Positions 1 through 12,700 of a DNA stretch of 64,000 bases are shown here, in pieces; the first letter of the stretch is position 1; the number at the start of each line of letters is the position of its first letter. The DNA lies in NCBI GenBank assembly GCA_009792885.1, contig WMCF01000018.1, forward strand, positions 2,122,031 to 2,186,030, given 5' to 3'. A model generated the notes under the pieces. That model searched no databases and was not told where the DNA came from. It saw nothing but the letters and a program-made list of their open reading frames with translations. The position numbers and the translations under genes were made by a program. Source of the DNA: Eremophila alpestris peregrina (Eukaryota > Chordata > Aves > Passeriformes > Alaudidae).

Positions 1-865
1 TAAGTATGTCTCCATGTCAGAGAATATACACACATACACAGTCAAATGATCTCTCTTCATGTTAATACTGTGTAAACCCTATTTTGGTATTTTTCAGCAT
101 TTCCTGTGCAGTGAGATAATCTTTTTCCTTAATTAAGCTACTCAATTCACAACCAACATATGTGGCCTTCCAGCACTTAAGCATTCCCTACAGATAGGTC
201 CCTAGGCTGTGGAATGGTGGTACATCTGTGCTTACAAACAATAAGAAAAGATAATGCTAAAACCCACCCATGGAGTCAATCATGAAAATAATCATGAGGC
301 GTCATTCTAATGCTTACACCACTGGCTTTCCAGGCTTAAATTAACACCTTGTCATTTCTCTAGGAAGTCCATTACACTTTCAGTTTAAAATATAAAATGT
401 TTAGATATCCTAATTATTCACAGTTCAAAGAAAATCTACAGCTAACATAATTTTCTAGTCATTTATTGGCATTTTCCAGCAAGTAAAACAGTTCCAGCTT
501 GGAATAACTTTATTATGTAAGCTACACATTTCTGTAAGGCCCTAGAGTTGCCAGAAAGAGGGAGCTCAGATGTTACAGCTCTTGCTGCCAGCATGTGCTT
601 TTCTATCCATATTCTGGCCACAGTTAGTCTTCAGTTGCCTTGGCAATCCCATGGCATTTGAAATACCTGCCAATTCAGACTTTCTCCACTAAGGTTGTTC
701 AATGCAGCACTGATAGAATGAAACATCCTACAGAGGATATGAGTTGAATTCTTCTTCATCCTAGAAATCACTAAAGCTTCATGATTTTATTTTTTGGAGA
801 GAGAAATTTGTTTACCATTAGTAGCTTTTTAAAAACACAAAACAATTCCCCTACATTCCAGTTGC

Positions 866-917
866 TGCTGGTTTTTGGTTTTGGTTTTTTGGTTTTGTGT
901 TTGTTTTTGTTTTCTTT
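866..917 (+). repeat. GGTTTT-type low-complexity patch
   Basis: Imperfect repeats of GGTTTT, GGTTTTTT and TTTGTTTT over about 50 bases. Simple-sequence DNA without coding meaning. Confidence 0.8.
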
Positions 918-3900
918 TGCATTTTCTCAGTGCACACAGCTCTGTTCCTGCTCTTTCTCAGAATGGCTTTCAAGATTATAGTTGCTGATGGTGGTCTAAA
1001 CTGCAAGAAAATAAGGAGGATAAGGCTACCATGTTATGGAACTCTGAGCCTCCGTCCTCCCATTTCCTGTAGGGAAGCCTCTTTGAAACGACAAACAGAA
1101 GAGAACTTTGTTTAAAGCAGACAGGCTTTAAGATTCCCCATGACTCACTGGTTTATAATTTTTAAGACATATTTAGTGATTATGCATTTGAGTCTTCAAC
1201 AGATTGGCCCTGCCATCACAGTACAATTCCCTTTGCTAGCTGTGTGGATGCAAGTGCCAAAAATGTGCAGAATACGACACAAAGAGGTATTGAATTTTTT
1301 TGCACAACATGTAAACCTTAGCCTGCTGAGCTAATATGATATTGATCTGAGCACAACTGGATGAAATAGATTCTCCTTCTTCCATAAATAACTAACACAA
1401 AGTTTCCCCCTTCTATTTTTTTTTCCCATTCAAGTCTTGAAAACTTTTGAATGATAATAAATTATCAATTATTTTGTGTGTCACCACATCAAATAAATGC
1501 TGTGCAGGAAACTCATCTGAAGAGTCATTCAGGGGGTGAGACTGCTGTCTCTTTAGGTAGACTATGCCACTGGGGTTTTTTTACCATCTTCTTGACAGTT
1601 CCTTAGGAAGTGAGATGGGATTTCACAATGGACTGTGTAGAGTTCCAAATGGGAATTTTAGGGCAGAAGGTGCTGAAAAGTCATTAGGCCAGCCTCTAAC
1701 TGAGGACCATCATGTTGCTATGACAACATCCCCCAGGACAGGCTACTCCAAACGTGAGTTGCTTGGATTATGTCCTCACTCAGGGATGCTTCTACACTAC
1801 CTGCAGAACAAAGGCATTTCAGTGAGCCATCTGACTGCCCATGCTGTAGCCACTTCTGAGACCTTGGCTCCTCTTTCCACTAGCACAGTATTGTACAGTG
1901 CAAAACTGAGTAACTTTGTGGTTAAAAGATGGAGGGACAATTAAGAAACCTATTTTGCATGCATTTCCCAAAATGCAGAATCTAATTCTATAGCATGAAT
2001 AAATCCTTGATTATTCCTAATAAGTATTTTTGAAGGTTTACAGATAGGAGTGCAAAATATATAGAAAGTGGCTGGTGGTTCAAGACTAAACAGAAGCCTT
2101 ATCCTTATTGATTCTTCTTTCCTTTACTATTGTTTTCCCTTCTGCACAAAGAATATTGATACAAGGAAATTCTGAGACTTACTGAAACACACTTTTTCCC
2201 AACTAGTTGAAATGTTAGCTTTTGGAATTAGGTTAAAACACCCCCCTCAATAAAAACAGAAGTAAGGAAAAAAGGTATATCAGACTTCTAAAATACTAAA
2301 CAGCCACGTATTTAATTTTAAAGCTGTTTTTTGTAAGTATGCAGGTATGTTTTGGACAGTATTTTCACATCACTATGCTTTTATGGAAAAAATATTTGCG
2401 CACAATTTAGGATGCTGAGGAAGAAATAACTGAAAAACTAATTCCATCCTCACATTCCAGGAGTCAACTACACTGAACTTGTGTATGCTCTTAGATCTTA
2501 ATGGCTTCTCACAAGAGTGTAGAAAGCAACCACAACAGGCAAAACACACTTAGATTAATAGCAACCTTCATTTGCACTGATGTTAATGACTGCAGTAAAG
2601 CATTCTGCTTTGCTCTGTAATTCAGTGGAAGTTCTTGTGGTATCGACTGAAGCAGCAGTGCTTAGGCTGTGGTTCTCAAACCATACATAAACTTCCTTAA
2701 ATTACGTTTGAGCCCTAGTAGACAGCCTATAGAGCTTCAAAGAGAGCTGCATGATGAATATGTGCAATTCATCACTAAAGCTAGTCCTCGTTTTGAGTGG
2801 GCTATTTTTCTCCAAAGTCATCAATGGAGTGTTCTCAGCAGATGCTGGCTGAGATATATCTGTGCCTTGGGCTAAGATATTTTTGGTATCTAGTTTATTC
2901 ATGCAAAATCGTATTTTTCTATTCTGAGTTCTACTCACTCTCCTGCTCTAAATCCACCTGTTATCTCTTTCAAACCATGGTCCCTTTTCTGTACAATATT
3001 TGCAACGAGTACCTGTAGTTCTCAGATATTCTTCAACAGGGCTTTTTTTCATGAAACAAAATGCCAGGTTTGAGGCATTCCTGAATGCCTACCATTCCCC
3101 TCTTGAAACAGCAAAACACTTACACCACTGTTTAACTTCAGTCCTGTAAGTGTCCTTGGTGAATTCCTTTTGGAGTCAATCTAACTGTTCACATGCTTCA
3201 AAGATAAGCATGCATTTTGTAGAATCAAGTAGCAAATACTCAGCACTTGCCAGCTTCAATCCACTGAAAGGACAACCACGTAGGCTGAGGACTCCATGAT
3301 TGTGACAGAGCATTTCAGGATTAACGTCTTTTTGAATGACTGTTACTGTTGCTGTCAAATTCTCAAACAGAAAATTGTTTTCCATCAGTGAAATGGAAAT
3401 TACGTAGAAGTAAAATGTAAATGGAAGCTTACTGACTTTGACATATCCTTTTAAACATCATTGTGAAAACGTGTTTAAAAGAACATTTCTCTCCTTTATT
3501 CTTTGCTTTCTTTGGGGGAAGGAAATAAAAAATAATCACAACTGTATAAAACAGCAAATTTATTTCCTGCTGATCTCTAGTGACTGTAGCTTATCAAATG
3601 CTATAGTGAAAACATTTTCCACTTATGTTGGGTTTCATCTGCTCTAACTTAGGCATCTAAAGTTTACATCTGACTTAAGGATTCATAGCTTCTAGTACAG
3701 TCAATGAGCCAAGAAACTCCAGAGGTCTAGTAACTGTGCCCCAAGTAGATGTTAAGACATCTGTGGATGTATCACTAAACAGATCACTAAACAGGCCAGG
3801 GGACACCCTCTGGACCTGCAGCCAGTTGCCAGGGACTGCTCCTGGGACCAGACTAAGAGTGTGACACAGCTTGGCCCTACAGGGCTCTTCCCTCTGAAAC

Positions 3901-5002
3901 TGGCTGGCCATGTCCAACTTGCCAGCTGAGAATGATCCACGGCTTTCACTGCTCTCCAAATCATGCTTAGGAATTTCTTGGGAAAGTGCAAATTGATGTG
4001 TGCTAGAACAAGGCAAAGGAGTACACCAGCAAATTAAAAATGCACACAACCATGCCCATGTTTCAGTTAATAGCATAGAGTATTTTTGGACAGACTAAAG
4101 GGAAATGGACAAATGGATCAAAGACTCACCCTGGGTGAGTCTCCCTTCATCAAAGGGAACCATACTGTTTAATTTACCACTGTGTAGAAATTTACTATTT
4201 CCATGGGGATGCAAATTAGATATTTTCCCCCAGATTCTCTCTCTCTATATCCTCCAGTATCCAGACATTCTCTATCTTCAGTTCATGGCCAGGTTGTACC
4301 AGTGGTTTCCTGTTCCAGCTTTGCTCTTTAGCTGAAATAGTTATCCCTCCCAGGGATTCACCCTGTGATGCATTTATAGAGAAGCAATCACATTCCATCC
4401 TCCTTTGTAGTGTAAAGTTAAACAGGAGAGGCTGACTGCTGGCTGAGGATTGTCCTACATTTTCCTACAACTGCTGCAACCTCCAACAGTTTGTATCTAA
4501 GAAAACATTTTTCCAGCCTACAAATTCTGTTGAATATTTACAAATAAACATGCAAGTACCCTTAGTGGGTGTCAGGATCATTTTGAGTGTAGAGAGTTTG
4601 TGAGACAGTTTGTGGAAGGCTGATAATGCCTGTTGATAATTGATCTTCAGTATGGCTCAGCCAATTTCTTGAACCAGGAAATTACTGCTTTGAAACCCTC
4701 TACACTGGCAATAATGCATTTCTTTTTGGTTATATTAAACATAAATTGGTGTACTGGATCATCTTTTCAAATACCAATTTAAATGCAAGCTCTACAGGAC
4801 AGATTTGGCCTGTTTACAAATAAACCTATTATTAAATGTTCCAGACATCATTATTGTACTGTTAAAATATTGTTTTCCTAATTGAGGCATTAAATACTAA
4901 ATAGTCTTTTAGCTACTATTATGGGTCTTTCCTCACTCTTTATTGAAATGGATTGAAAAGAGCCATGATAAACCCATTAAGCATAAAATAAAAAAAAAAA
5001 AA

Positions 5003-5034
5003 AGGAAATATATGTTAAAAGACATATATTTCCT
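5003..5034. repeat. Perfect inverted repeat (12-bp arms, 8-nt loop) beside an A-run
   Basis: AGGAAATATATG at 5,003-5,014 pairs with CATATATTTCCT at 5,023-5,034, loop TTAAAAGA. A run of about 14 A immediately precedes it (4,988-5,003). The combination is compact, AT-rich and of unknown meaning. Confidence 0.8.
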
Positions 5035-6488
5035 GCAGCACCAATGGAAGCTTTAAGCAAAATTATATCAAGGATTATTTAGGAAAACAGGCAAGGTTTA
5101 ATGTGTTATTAAAATATATTCCTTAAGTTATATATTTTCATTTAAATCAAATATTAATGTAGGATTAGCAGTTTGTAGAAACTGCCACTGCTGTTCATAA
5201 AACAAACAAAAAACTCTATTAATATGGGTTATCACACAAGTGGAAAACTGAAATAGTTGTAATTAGTCCCAACACAAAGAACATAAATCTTTAGTCACTG
5301 AATTTTGCTACAAATTAAAAATTAAGAAGAAAAAGGACAGCTTCAAGATGCTTCTCTTTATGAGCTTATGCCAAACACTGACACAGTGAAAAAGGCACCA
5401 CTAATAATCAGCTTTACATAGCTGCTTCCATAGCTCATATAGGCATTTATTAGGGCACCCTAAAGGTTGGGCATTCACCCTGAACAATCCCTTTTAGGCT
5501 GGAGCTGCACTCTTTGGCTCTGGGTCCTTGGAGAACTGGTATATGGCTGCCCTGCCTAGGGGAGATCTGAATCTTGCACATGAAGCTTGTACATGAAAAA
5601 CATAGAGAAATCATGCAGCTATTTGATTTGTCAGACTCAGTGTGAAACAGGGATATGGGGTTGGGCAGAAGGTGAAATGAGGGCTCTCTGGCTCTCTAGG
5701 GTTAGCTAATATCTAGCTATGCACTTAGTGAATGTGCACAAGGTCAAGCGTGGTCAACAAGTAAGTGGAAAATTACTGAGATGGCAGAGATGTTCCAGAA
5801 GGGTACCCAACACACCCACCCTGACATATGAGGCCATCTAATCAGAGATTATAAATTAACAAATGAAGATAAAACCTTTGGATCTGCTCAAACTGCTGGA
5901 AGAGAGAGCACTATAATGGAGGAACCCTGCAGTGCCCAGTCACTGAAGCCACCTGAATGAATAACTCAGTGACTGTTTACTGACCTGGGTAATTGTTTAG
6001 TCCTATGATTTCAACTGCATGGACACCACATTTTCTCTGGCAGAGAAATTCTCTGCTTTGACAGCTGGTCTGTAATGCAGTTCCTCTGCAAGTCCAAGGG
6101 TCAGTACCCAAAATGCAGTTTCTGCAATTTGTTGGAAATGTCTGGACTATACTCATGGGTTAGCTGTGAAAATTTGGGGACTCATTATAAGGCTTCACAT
6201 TTAATTTATTTTAGTGTAGGAGTTTTATCACATATTACCACTCAACACAGTGGTTTCTGCTAAGCCAACTGTTAAAATTGAACATATTTTATCCAAAAAA
6301 TCATTCACACTATGATGTGCTTTACTGAATGAATTTACAGAGCATTTTCTCCATTTCTTTTTAATTCAACTCACTTCACATAAATCAAGCAAGGATCTCT
6401 AGCATGACAGTTTAAAAAATGGGAATATGCCTTCTGCAGGCCACTCTATAGTAATGGTTATGCATATTACAGTCCATTTTTCTCTTAC

Positions 6489-6716
6489 CATCAGGGAATC
6501 CATCCCAGATTTCCAATCGGTCATAGCGACAGAATGCTCCCCCTGGAGTATTTGAATCAGGTTCTAGCTCAAAGCTTTCAAATTCCAGTATAATCTCTGA
6601 CATCTTTGGTGCAAAGATAATATAAGTGCATTCAAGGCTATTGGGATATTTTTCAGGGAATCCAGGGGACTTTATCACTCCACTTGAAGAAGTAAAGTTT
6701 CTGGAACATTCAGGTC
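6489..6716 (-). CDS. NRP1: NRP1 coding exon 4: first half of CUB2
   Basis: The exon is 228 bases, phase 1 in and phase 1 out, encoding residues 142-217 plus the first base of codon 218. It begins PECSRNFTSSSG and ends EIWDGFPD. Cysteines at residues 145, 171 and 204 match human C147, C173 and C206. NFT at about 148 is an N-glycosylation sequon at the position of the human NYT site. Glu193 and Asp207 align with two of the three calcium-coordinating acidic residues of CUB2 in human numbering (E195 and D209), and the third lies in the next exon. The acceptor follows a strong TTTTTCTCCTTCTCCTACAG tract. The donor is GTAAGA at 6,488. Reading through the donor adds an apparent 32-residue tail that is intron, not protein. 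Confidence 0.96.
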
Positions 6717-9700
6717 CTGTAGGAGAAGGAGAAAAATCCACTGGGTTAGCACTGTGCTACTAAGCAAAGCAGTTAGCTGGAAAACAAATTAGGTTGTATT
6801 GTCTCTCCAGCAGCAAAGGTGGCTTTTCAATGAAACACCTCATTTTAATAGCTGCATTAATCATTCAGCCAGCTTGTTCCTATTATTGATAGTCAGTCAT
6901 TTAAAGCCCAATTCGCATATACTGTCTGATCTTCAATTTTCAATTTGTATGGAACAATATGAAAACTTGTACCAGCTCTAGAAAAAATTATGACAAATAC
7001 AAAGTCATGTGGGAACAATGAAAGTGTAAGCTGCAGAAATCTCGACAGAGCCCTAGAGAAATAATTATAGCCCCTTCAAGCTCAAATCTTTAAATCTTAT
7101 GGCTGACAGGCTTTTATTGGTGAAATAGAATTTTTTACAAAAGTGGGTGAGTAAATTCAGTAGAGGGAGTAGTGGTTTCAGATTCCTGGAGCACTGACTC
7201 AGTAACTCTGCCAGATGTGACCTATGCCTCCTTGACAAACTAAATGTGAAAGGTAATTCGTACATGTACTGAGGGTGAGTGACTCATTCTGAGTGGTGTT
7301 GACACAGGTGCACCAGTAAAATGTTGCTGTTAGTGTGGCAATGATAAACTGTGTGATTACAGCCAGTGTTGCTAGAAGTCACCTAATGTCAATGTTGACA
7401 CACCAGCTTTCCCTGATGTTCCCACCATGGCATAATGGGATGCTCCAAACAGTGCTCTTGGTGGAGCAGGAAAGTGGCAGTAAAGATGTAAGGGTATAAA
7501 AGGCCAGGTCACTGGATTTGCCTTTGTGAATACAGGGGACAAACTGGAATCCTTCTCTTGCTGACGGATCTAATTTCTCCTTTATTTAGCCCCCTCAGGA
7601 ATCCCCTCTGTGGATCCCACACCTGCAGGTGTGCTCAGAAGTCAGCTGCAGGCTCTGCCCACACATCTTCCCACAAGGTCGGCATGGGTACCCCCCTCTG
7701 CCTTTTGACACTCCAAATTTAATAGAGTGATTTACAGGACTTGGGGCATTGGTGGATATCAGCTGGCCTGGGGAGTTCCAGTAGGATGACTCAAACAAAG
7801 GTCCTCAGACTTGGAGCAGAGGATGGACACAGAGAGCACAGCTTGGTTGCAACAGGCAGATCTGTGCTGGAGGATGATGTGTGTGAGGCCCCAATGTGGA
7901 TGAGGATGCCCAGCATCCTTGGAGACTGTAGTCAGAAGCCTTAGAGGATTTCCGATGCCTAACACAAATCATTAAAGGAAAACAGTCTGGCTTGTTGCAT
8001 ATATGAATACTCTTATTTCACTATAGAAAATGTTTTCATTGTGAATGTGCCAAACGTATTACCCCCCACAGATCTGGCCACCTCCCAGCTAAATTCAGCA
8101 CACAAGAGAGAGGTCTGAACGAATTTACTCAGTTCAGGTATTCTTGCCCTTCAACAGACACTGAGAGGAAATTCTTGAACTATCACATCAATATTCAGAA
8201 CACTTCATGGCATATTTTGGAAGATGTGGATATCGATGCTCATGTAACCTGACCCATTCCAATTTGGGAAATTACATTTTGCCTGTAATTAAATCACCCC
8301 CTTACACATAAATCGAATATTTCTCTTCTCTCCCTGTCATTCCCTTGTCTCCCTGTCATGTAGGGGAGGGTTATATTCTGATTGTTGCTCCTCACTCCCA
8401 CCAGTAGCTGCTATTCCGGGATAAAATAGCTTTGCTATGCCATTCATAGTATAAAGTGCTCTGTACTCCTTTTGGAATCCAATAAAAGATGCAATACAAA
8501 ATGTAAGCCAGGATCATTATTGCTTTATTAAATACAGCCAGATCCTGGCTCTGAGCATGCACAATCGTCAGGCTCCTTACACTCACACATGGTATCTTGA
8601 TGCCAGCTTGCTTTATTTTAAACATGTTCAAGTCAATCTGGTGCAAGAAACAGAAACTGTTTTCAGGGGAAAACTGTCTCACTGAAATGCCCTCCAAAGA
8701 TTTTGACCCTGTGAAGCAGCTGCAGGAATTATATCAATACTGAGGCTATGAGGAACTCCGTGGGGCAATTTGCATGGAAAATGTTGCAGAAAAGGTTCCA
8801 GCAGAGATACCAGAAGAAGATACTTCTGAGGTGGAGAAACTACATGTGTACATGTGTATGAAACAAAGGATGACATGTGAACTGAAGGAGACAGAGAGGA
8901 GGCAACAGAGAGAGCAAAGAGAAAGAGAAGACTGGGGATAATTTAATCTGCTATCTGTGGGTGTCACTGAGCCAAAAAATCATTTGCCTTCTTGGTTGAC
9001 ACTTTCTTTTCTTTCATTTTACACCATAAATTTAGTTGACTAAAGTTAGGAATGTTGAATGTCAACTGTGTGGATCCTTTTCTAGTGAATACGTCACTCC
9101 TCCACCCTAAAATAGGGTGTCTGCACAAGCCAAAATGATGAACATTTCATGTGGGCTAAGTGTTGAGCAAAATGTGTTTCATGTTTTAGTCCTGACTACA
9201 ACTTCTTCAGTGTCTCTCTGGCCACGGAGCTGAATGACAAGTAAAGAGTAATGGGCAAAAATACACTGTGGGCTGGCATGAAGCTCAGCCTTCAGCTCAG
9301 CACAGCAGGACCTTGGGCTTGGGATCATTCTTCCCATACCTAGAAAATGATGGGCTAGGTTGTGAATATGCCAAACCAGACATACTTGTCTGGTGTGAGC
9401 AGCTGAGCTTCACCTGTGCAAAAGGGTGAACCGCTTCATTTGGCACAGATATTAAAATGCAGAACTGGTAAAGCATATATACATTTCTTCAGAAGTTAAA
9501 TGGGGCTGTGTTCCCACAGCAATGATAATTTGTATCCTTTGTGTACACATGGCATTTTCTAACACTTCATGGTGATAACTGTCCTGCCTTAATATACAGT
9601 TTATGTGGAATGAACTGGAGTTAAAGTTGCTCTGGGAGCCATAATTTTGAGTTTCCTGACTTCATGTGTGTAAAATCACATTCATAATGCCATCTTAACA

Positions 9701-12700
9701 TGGTAAATGTGTATCTTTGAGATATGTAAATGACCACACAAGGAGATAAACACAATGTTCCTGTCAGAGCTCTGAGTTGTCATTACACTGTTAGGAAATA
9801 AATAAAACCTTTTTCTTGAAAGGGTTCAGTCAGTGAAGTACTTTGTTTCAGAGATAAGTCTTTCACTTCTTCTTGTGTTTTAGCCTTGCTCTTTATGAAA
9901 GATGGTACTGCATATATAAGCACTGAGGAACGTCAGAACATGTTTTTAAGAGTTTAGTCTCCTAAGGACATCAAAATAAATAGAGATATTTTTTCAGGAA
10001 AGTTTGGTGTCATTTGGATGCTGAATTCTTTTAAAAAATGTGACCCTGAAGGTCAGCAAAAGAATTTCTGGTAGTCAAGAGTGGATTTACAGACAGGGAA
10101 GATGGTGAACAAGAGGTCTGTGGCCCCAATTAGCACTGTGCAGAGCAGCAATAGCAATAGAAAAGCGACTTCACCACTGTGCTTCTCCTCATTAGCAGTA
10201 CAGCTGCCACCAAGAGTGTATGCTGAACACAGCACAAAATCTGGCTCTGGTTTAGCTGCATAAAAGGGACTTGGGCTGGTTCTGAAAACAGGGCATTGAC
10301 TGGGAGTGGTGTGCATTGGAAATTTGAAGTTTTGAGCTGCTTTTGTGAATATGACCCTAAACATTGATGTTGAAGTCAATTTTTTTCTATAGAATGAATG
10401 TTATTGTCTTTTTATATATTATGAGTTTTGGCCCTGTATTCTGCAGGAATGAATATATGAATTATTAATCTCCACCCAGCTATAGGGAAGATGTATGCAA
10501 AAAAAAGTGACCTTACAGCCCTTCTAGCTATTGACTTGGGAAGATTTATAAAAGAGGGAGTGTCTCTATGTCTGTTTAATCCTGCACTCTGTTTCTCTGA
10601 GCTTTCTCTGTGCCTCATAAAACTAATTGTGCTCACTGGCACTAACTCCTGGCATGAGCATCCAGCAGGTCATGCCTGTGATCAGTGTGAGCTGCTTCTC
10701 TCCATTACCTCCCAAACATGATTTGTGAAAGCAGCATCAACATCATCTGCTGCCCATGTGTACTCGGGTCCTTTCTGAGCCCACAGCCATCTCTGGGGAG
10801 CACAGAGCAAAACACTAACCAAAATAAGCCAGGGACTCAGAAGGTTGCAGTGCTGTTGAGGCAGTAACATTGTAAATCATACGGTAATTATTATTAAAAA
10901 AAAAAAAAAGCAAGCAATAAAGCTAATGGTTTTAAGATGGTTGAAACAAACAGCTGACGAAAACTACCATATTTCATGCAGAGGAGTCAACCCTCAGACA
11001 CAGCTGACCCACTGGATCCATGGTGATTTACACCCAGTGAATATGCACCCCACCTTGGAATGACTGGGGCAGTAAGATTTTTCTCTTTCAAGCATTTTCA
11101 TGCATTTTCCCCATTCCAAAGAATTATGGTGAACTTTCTGATGCAAGTAAAAATCACAGGTTATGAACCATGTAACAATGAATTGTTTCTCACCTCTTTT
11201 GAAAACTTCATAACGGATAGAAAATCCTGCTCCATGTGTCTCATAGTCGGAAACAAATTTAATAAAAAGATATGGTCCTGAAGACACTACAGGAGGGGGA
11301 GCAATTTTTCCACAGTACTTTCCCCATAAGCGTCCTTCAGCATTATCTCCATCAATCACTTCAACATAATCATACCTGGTAGATAAATGGAAGGAAGAAA
11401 CTTTTAACTTCCAGGAAAGAAGGAGACCTAATTAATTTAGAAACCATAACACAACATAGATAATCAAGAAAAATGCTAGCTTGCTTGGAAAATGCATTAT
11501 GCTGAAAGATGTAAGCAAAATGAAATAATTAAAATGGACTACATTATGTCTGTAGACATCATCTGGCAACATGGAACTATTAGGAAGAATGGTGTCCATT
11601 ATGCTTGCAGACAATGTCAGCTAAAGTAACCAATTAACAAAAAAAAAAAAAAAAGGAAATCTCACGAGCACAATTCTGTATTATTAAATTGTGTTCCTTT
11701 GTCTGTGTAGTGTTGTTATCAATACATAATGCATAGCATTCTTTTCAAACTGTGAAGTTCTGTTATGAATTCAAAAATGTCTTTTTGGCTGTAGCTCTTT
11801 ATGAACAATACTTTGATTTCCATATGCTGTCCTCCAAACATATGTCCACAGAATAATAAATAAATCCCTAAACGTTAGATTTTGTTCAAAACTCCATCAT
11901 GTTGCAGATCAGTGGTAGAAAAATCTGTTCTTTTCCTTCTTATCTGGACAAACAGTTTGGAGCACATCACAAAATCCACAAGTCGGTCACAGCACTTGGC
12001 TTTTCTCAGACAAAAATTATTTCAATACAAATCACCTTTGTTTAGGTATTTGAATCAAGAAGTGCATGTTCCAACATTCATATTTTTACAGCATGTGATT
12101 TCTAGACAGACTAGGCTAAAACCTCTGTGATTATTTGCATCATATGTAACACTGTATAAGGAAAAGCATGCAATAACCAGATAATGATTGTCAGTAAAAG
12201 TTTGTCTGTGAGCAACACATTAGGGCTCCTTAGCCCTGTCACCAGAGGTGCCAATGTGTAGTGTCTGGTCTGACAGATTTGGTGTTCAAGGGCTGAGGAG
12301 AGCAAGCCCAGCAGGCTGGTGGTGCTGAACCAGCCCAGGGAATACAAACGAGAATGAAAGTCACGGGAAGGAGAAGCTGCAGGTGCAGAGACAGCTCTGT
12401 CCTTAAGTTTTATTAGCAGATGATTTCACTTGACCCCAGACAAGAAGGAGGATCAGACTCAATCTGTAGAATCAGTTTAATCTTCTCTTAGAATGTGGTG
12501 ACATTTGGAGCTGGGTTGTGTCCTGTGACTCTTTCAGACAGCAGCAAAAGGCTTTTCCCTGCCCCTGCGTCTCTGTGTCTCAGCCACGCTGCCCTTTCAT
12601 TTAACAAGTTGCTGTTAGCCAGACAATCTCATTTACTTTTCATTATCTTACTATGAATGACATTAAAATGTTGCCATTAATTTGTTTAGACCTTTATATT

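Larger units (their letters stand above)
1..6488 (-). other. NRP1: NRP1 intron 4, partial
   Basis: This starts with the GTAAGA donor at 6,488 and runs off the left edge. The next expected exon (rest of CUB2, following FPDV) is not found in this window. Named content is a GGTTTT-type low-complexity patch at about 866-917 and the hairpin at 5,003-5,034. The rest is AT-rich intron with no supported gene. Confidence 0.85.

Noticed and set aside
6412..6488. Continuation of the CUB2 frame past the exon 4 end
   Set aside because: A consensus GTAAGA donor ends the exon, and the following residues do not match the conserved neuropilin sequence expected after FPDV.
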